This document shows, piece after piece, positions 3,098-5,860 of a stretch of 5,860 bases of DNA. The notes under the pieces are model-generated. The model saw nothing but the letters and a program-made list of their open reading frames with translations. It did not search any database and was not told where the DNA came from. Position 1 is the stretch's first letter, and the number at the start of each line of letters is the position of its first letter. The stretch is from positions 1 through 5,860 of the forward strand of contig JAOZLT010000054.1 of assembly GCA_029934675.1 (NCBI GenBank), given 5' to 3'. The translations under genes were made by a program, and so were the position numbers. Source of the DNA: Candidatus Altimarinota bacterium. GTDB lineage: Bacteria; Patescibacteriota; Gracilibacteria; UM-FILTER-43-11.

Positions 3098-5736
3098 GTT
3101 TCCTTCTTCTTAATCTTAAGTTCAACTTTCATAAAGGTTAACTCTTCTTTATTAGGCAAGCGACCTATTTTAACGACATCACCTTTTTTGAAATCACCAG
3201 TTAGTATTTTTTCAGCCAATGGGTCTTCAATCAAATCCTGAATTTTACGTCGCACGGGACGAGCGCCGTATTGTGGTGTATAGCTAAGTTTAGCTAGTAG
3301 CACAAGAGCCTCACTTGTAGCTTCAACCTTAATATCTCTTTCTTCAAGACGAGTATTTAAGTCATCAAGTTGAAGCTTAACGATTTCTTGTATATTCTCG
3401 TGAGTTAGTGGTTTAAATACTATAGTTTTATCTATCCTATTTAGGAATTCAGGACGAACAGCGTCTTTTAACTCTTTAAGTACTTGCTCTTTCTTATCAT
3501 TGAAATCATCTTCAGCTTCTTTAAGTTTATTACCTGTTAGTGCAAAACCGATTTTACCAGCCTCTTCAGTAAGTTTTTTAGCCCCAATATTACTGGTCAT
3601 AATCACAATCGTATTTGTGAAATCCACTTTCTTGCCTTTTGCATCAGTTAGGCATCCATCTTCCATAACTTGGAGGAGAATATTAAAGAATTCAGGATGG
3701 GCTTTTTCAATTTCATCAAACAATACAACACTATAAGGTTTTCTTCTTACAGCCTCAGTTAATTGTCCCCCTTCTTCATAGCCAACATACCCGGCAGTTG
3801 CACCAATAAGTCGAGATACATTATGCCTTTCCATAAATTCACTCATATCTATCTTAATAAGCGCATCAGGATTGTTGTAAACTTCTCGTGCCAGTGTCTT
3901 TACTAATTCTGTTTTACCAACACCAGTGGGCCCTAAAAATATAAATGAGCCGATTGGACGATTATGGGCTCCAATTCCCACTCTTGCTCTACGAATAGCT
4001 TTAGAAATTTCTCCAACAGCCTCATCTTGACCAATAATATACTTACCTAAAGTTTTTTCCAGATTAGCAAGCTTTTTACTTTCATCTTTCATAAGTTTTG
4101 CAACAGGTATACCGGTTATTTTAGCAACCGTTTTTGAAATATCATTTTCATCAATTGTTACTCGTTTAGCTTTATTTTGAGATTCAGCCTTTATTTTTTC
4201 AATTTTTTTCAATAGAACTTCTTTTTTCTCTTTTAGTTTAGATGCTTTTTCATATTCCTGTGCATAAACTTCTTTCTCAATTTTTTTCTCAATTTGAGCT
4301 ATTTCCTCCTTTTCCTTTCTGATAGTAGGAGTATTAAATTGGCTCCTCGCACCCATCAAAGCAGCTGTCTCATCGATAAGATCAATAGCTTTATCTGGTA
4401 GGAATCTATCAGTTAAATATCTCTTAGATAGCCTAACAGAAGCTACAATTGCTTCATCTGAAATAGTAATATTATGGAATTTCTCATAGGTTGGACGAAG
4501 ACCTGTAAGTATTTGTTTACATTCATCATTGCTTGGCTCTTCACATAATATCGGCTGAAAGCGCCTTTCTAATGCTTTATCTTTCTCAATTTGCTTTCTG
4601 TATTCATCAATTGTCGTAGCTCCGATAATTTGCATAGAACCACGTGAAAGAGCGGGTTTTAACAAATTTGCAGCATCTAAGCTACCTTCTGCAGAGCCAG
4701 TTCCGGATAAAGTGTGTATTTCATCAATAAAAAGGATTATTTCATTGTCAGCTTTAGCAGCTTCATCAATGATATTTTTCATTCTTTCTTCAAATTCCCC
4801 TCTGTACTTAGTTCCTGCAATTACATTACTAAGAGATAACAATAGGATTTCCTTATTAAGCAAGGCATCAGGTACATTATCTTCAACAATAGCTTGAGCT
4901 AATCCTTCTACAACCGCAGTTTTACCAACACCCGGATCGCCAATAATAACAGGATTATTTTTAGTTTTACGGTTTAAGACATGAATCATCCTCTCAATTT
5001 CTTTTTTGCGGCCTATAATTGGATCGATTTCACCTTTTTTGAACTTATGATTTAAATTAGTTGTAAAGTAATCAAGAGCAGGAGTTTTGGTTTTAGGTTG
5101 ATTGCCTTTTTGATGAGGCTCTTGCTGTCCTATAGGACTAGCTCCACCAAATTGTGGAATATCTTTGTGTTGAAATGCATCGCCATAATCAGATGATGAG
5201 TTAGGATTAAACATAACACCTTGTAGCCCTTGAAGGAACTTATCAAGACTAGTATTTACTTGCTGAACATCCTTTTTGCGAGCATTGGCCATTTGTTCAA
5301 ACATTTCTTCAATCTGCTTCTTAAAATCAATCGGATTAACATGCATATTATCTAAAATCACCGTAGCGGCACTTTTATTTTGTGAAACTAAAGCAAATAA
5401 CAAATGTTCTGTACCGACAAAAGGATGGTTGAATTTGTGAGCTACCTTAACAGAATCTTCGATTATTTTAGTCAGATAAGAAGATAATCCATGTTGTACC
5501 TGCTTGGCTTCAGGCTCTTGATTGGAAGCATTATCCAATATCATTCGTACATTTTCTAGTGACACACCCGCACCAGTGAGTATTGAAAATGCTAATGATC
5601 TTGGATTGCTTAAAAGTCCGATTAGCAAATGCTCACTGCCTATATAAGGCAGGTTGTTTTTACGGGATTCTTCTTCCGCAACACTCAATGCTTGTTTTGC
5701 ATTAGGGGTAAATTTGTCAAAGGGTGATATAGGCAT
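3085..5736 (-). CDS. clpC: ClpC-type AAA+ unfoldase of the Clp protease
   Basis: A hexameric ATPase that unfolds proteins and feeds them to the ClpP peptidase in the cytoplasm. Order: Clp N-domain double repeat (about 5-150, with EHLLIGLL at 35-42 and EHLLFALV at 110-117); a Q/N-rich linker (about 152-218); AAA+ D1 with Walker A at 266-273, pore Tyr Y311, Walker B D338-E339 and R391-R392; a short middle coiled coil (about 465-525) carrying a UVR-like motif at 491-506; AAA+ D2 with Walker A 602-609, pore loop GYVGY 649-653, Walker B D674-E675, R767 and sensor-2 R826. The short middle domain and the IGF tripeptide (729-731), matching the ClpP-docking loop, favour ClpC over ClpB. E35 and E110 fall where B. 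subtilis ClpC has glutamates reported to bind phosphoarginine. At 883 residues it is about 70 longer than B. subtilis ClpC, mostly in the linker. No clpP, ctsR or mcsAB is adjacent. The ATG at 5736 precedes a complete N domain; no Shine-Dalgarno sequence is seen. Confidence 0.95.
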   Translation of the reverse strand: MPISPFDKFTPNAKQALSVAEEESRKNNLPYIGSEHLLIGLLSNPRSLAFSILTGAGVSLENVRMILDNASNQEPEAKQVQHGLSSYLTKIIEDSVKVAHKFNHPFVGTEHLLFALVSQNKSAATVILDNMHVNPIDFKKQIEEMFEQMANARKKDVQQVNTSLDKFLQGLQGVMFNPNSSSDYGDAFQHKDIPQFGGASPIGQQEPHQKGNQPKTKTPALDYFTTNLNHKFKKGEIDPIIGRKKEIERMIHVLNRKTKNNPVIIGDPGVGKTAVVEGLAQAIVEDNVPDALLNKEILLLSLSNVIAGTKYRGEFEERMKNIIDEAAKADNEIILFIDEIHTLSGTGSAEGSLDAANLLKPALSRGSMQIIGATTIDEYRKQIEKDKALERRFQPILCEEPSNDECKQILTGLRPTYEKFHNITISDEAIVASVRLSKRYLTDRFLPDKAIDLIDETAALMGARSQFNTPTIRKEKEEIAQIEKKIEKEVYAQEYEKASKLKEKKEVLLKKIEKIKAESQNKAKRVTIDENDISKTVAKITGIPVAKLMKDESKKLANLEKTLGKYIIGQDEAVGEISKAIRRARVGIGAHNRPIGSFIFLGPTGVGKTELVKTLAREVYNNPDALIKIDMSEFMERHNVSRLIGATAGYVGYEEGGQLTEAVRRKPYSVVLFDEIEKAHPEFFNILLQVMEDGCLTDAKGKKVDFTNTIVIMTSNIGAKKLTEEAGKIGFALTGNKLKEAEDDFNDKKEQVLKELKDAVRPEFLNRIDKTIVFKPLTHENIQEIVKLQLDDLNTRLEERDIKVEATSEALVLLAKLSYTPQYGARPVRRKIQDLIEDPLAEKILTGDFKKGDVVKIGRLPNKEELTFMKVELKIKKKETVKA

Positions 5737-5738
5737 AA

Positions 5739-5759
5739 TTTTTAATTCTTAATTTTTAA
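5739..5759 (-). repeat. Three AT-rich heptamers before the clpC start
   Basis: On the plus strand the units are TTTTTAA, TTCTTAA and TTTTTAA, ending two bases before the clpC ATG. They form most of the predicted untranslated leader. The middle unit differs by one base from the CTCTTAA heptamer at 1417-1430, so both tracts may belong to one repeat family. Confidence 0.5.
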
Positions 5760-5770
5760 TTTGGTAGCTA

Positions 5771-5799
5771 ATACTAGCACAAAAATATCACAAAAAACA
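5771..5799 (-). promoter_or_regulatory. Probable clpC promoter with extended -10
   Basis: On the minus strand, TAGTAT (5776-5771) is preceded by TGC (5779-5777), giving an extended -10. At a 17-base spacing the -35 position reads TGTTTT (5799-5794), a poor match, as is common when an extended -10 is present. Transcription would start near 5764, about 28 bases before the ATG. The inverted repeat GCTA-4-TAGC (5767-5778) covers the -10. No complete CIRCE element and no CtsR-type GGTCAAA repeat was found. Confidence 0.45.
5775..5796 (-). repeat. 11-bp tandem direct repeat over the clpC promoter
   Basis: Read on the minus strand, TTTTTGTGATA (5796-5786) is followed at once by TTTTTGTGCTA (5785-5775), identical at 10 of 11 positions. 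The period is about one helical turn, so both copies present the same face. The repeats lie between the -35 position and the -10, where a repressor or activator could bind. The regulator is unknown. Confidence 0.6.
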
Positions 5800-5860
5800 C
5801 TTGCTATATGTGGCATGTATTACATAGTTTTCCGACAGAAGTCAGAGTAATTTTTTGCAT

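Noticed and set aside
3500..3736. 78-residue forward ORF inside clpC
   Set aside because: Shadow frame opposite conserved D2 sequence; Ser- and Leu-rich composition with no independent start signal.
4712..4897. 61-residue forward ORF inside clpC
   Set aside because: Shadow frame opposite the D1 Walker B and pore region, which explains the conservation of the DNA.
3085..5736. ClpB rather than ClpC
   Set aside because: The middle domain is short and carries a UVR-like motif, and an IGF ClpP-docking tripeptide is present. ClpB has a long coiled-coil middle domain and lacks the docking loop.
5815..5825. Palindrome ATGTATTACAT upstream of clpC
   Set aside because: Perfect but only 5+1+5 in AT-rich DNA and about 50 bases from the likely transcription start; chance is a sufficient explanation.
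5807..5860. 18-codon ORF starting with ATG at the right edge, minus strand
   Set aside because: Too short, no ribosome-binding site, and the window ends there. It could equally be the end of a neighbouring gene.

Overview
The window is AT-rich bacterial DNA with six intact genes. ORF sizes and stops fit the standard code. The combination suggests a streamlined bacterium, most likely of the Candidate Phyla Radiation (Patescibacteria): a ClpC-type unfoldase with an enlarged linker, a free-standing 84-residue AroQ chorismate mutase, a minimal SpoU/TrmH methyltransferase, short orphan proteins and almost no Shine-Dalgarno sequences. The lineage is an inference from style and content; there is no marker gene here that proves it.

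Layout. Bases 1-126 hold an unassigned upstream tail and a near-consensus extended -10 promoter. Bases 127-690 (+) encode an unrecognised 187-residue protein closed by an intrinsic terminator (730-761). A 173-base gap with paired segments (about 827-901) precedes a TrmH-family RNA 2'-O-methyltransferase (935-1387, +). This converges on a chorismate mutase gene (1448-1702, -). The short gap between them holds an imperfect GC-rich inverted repeat and a run of five heptamers that supplies the mutase stop codon. The mutase is divergent from a Q/P/G-rich protein with a charged, probably coiled-coil C terminus (about 1876-2451, +). The region between these two carries two oppositely oriented blocks of degenerate octamers. 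After an AT-rich gap comes a single-domain response regulator (2645-3088, +), which overlaps the 3' end of clpC (3085-5736, -) by four bases. The clpC start region has a third heptamer tract, an extended -10 promoter and an 11-bp tandem direct repeat over the promoter.

How the genes work together. No metabolic operon is visible. The genes are mostly single transcription units with alternating orientation: RNA modification, one step of aromatic amino acid synthesis, signalling, and ATP-dependent proteolysis. The only tight physical link is the tail-to-tail overlap of the response regulator and clpC. The more unusual signals are in the non-coding DNA: short tandem repeats at both ends of the mutase gene and at the clpC start, a possible operator at clpC, and a candidate structured leader before the methyltransferase. 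I found no CRISPR array, tRNA, rRNA, transposase or clear novel multi-gene system.
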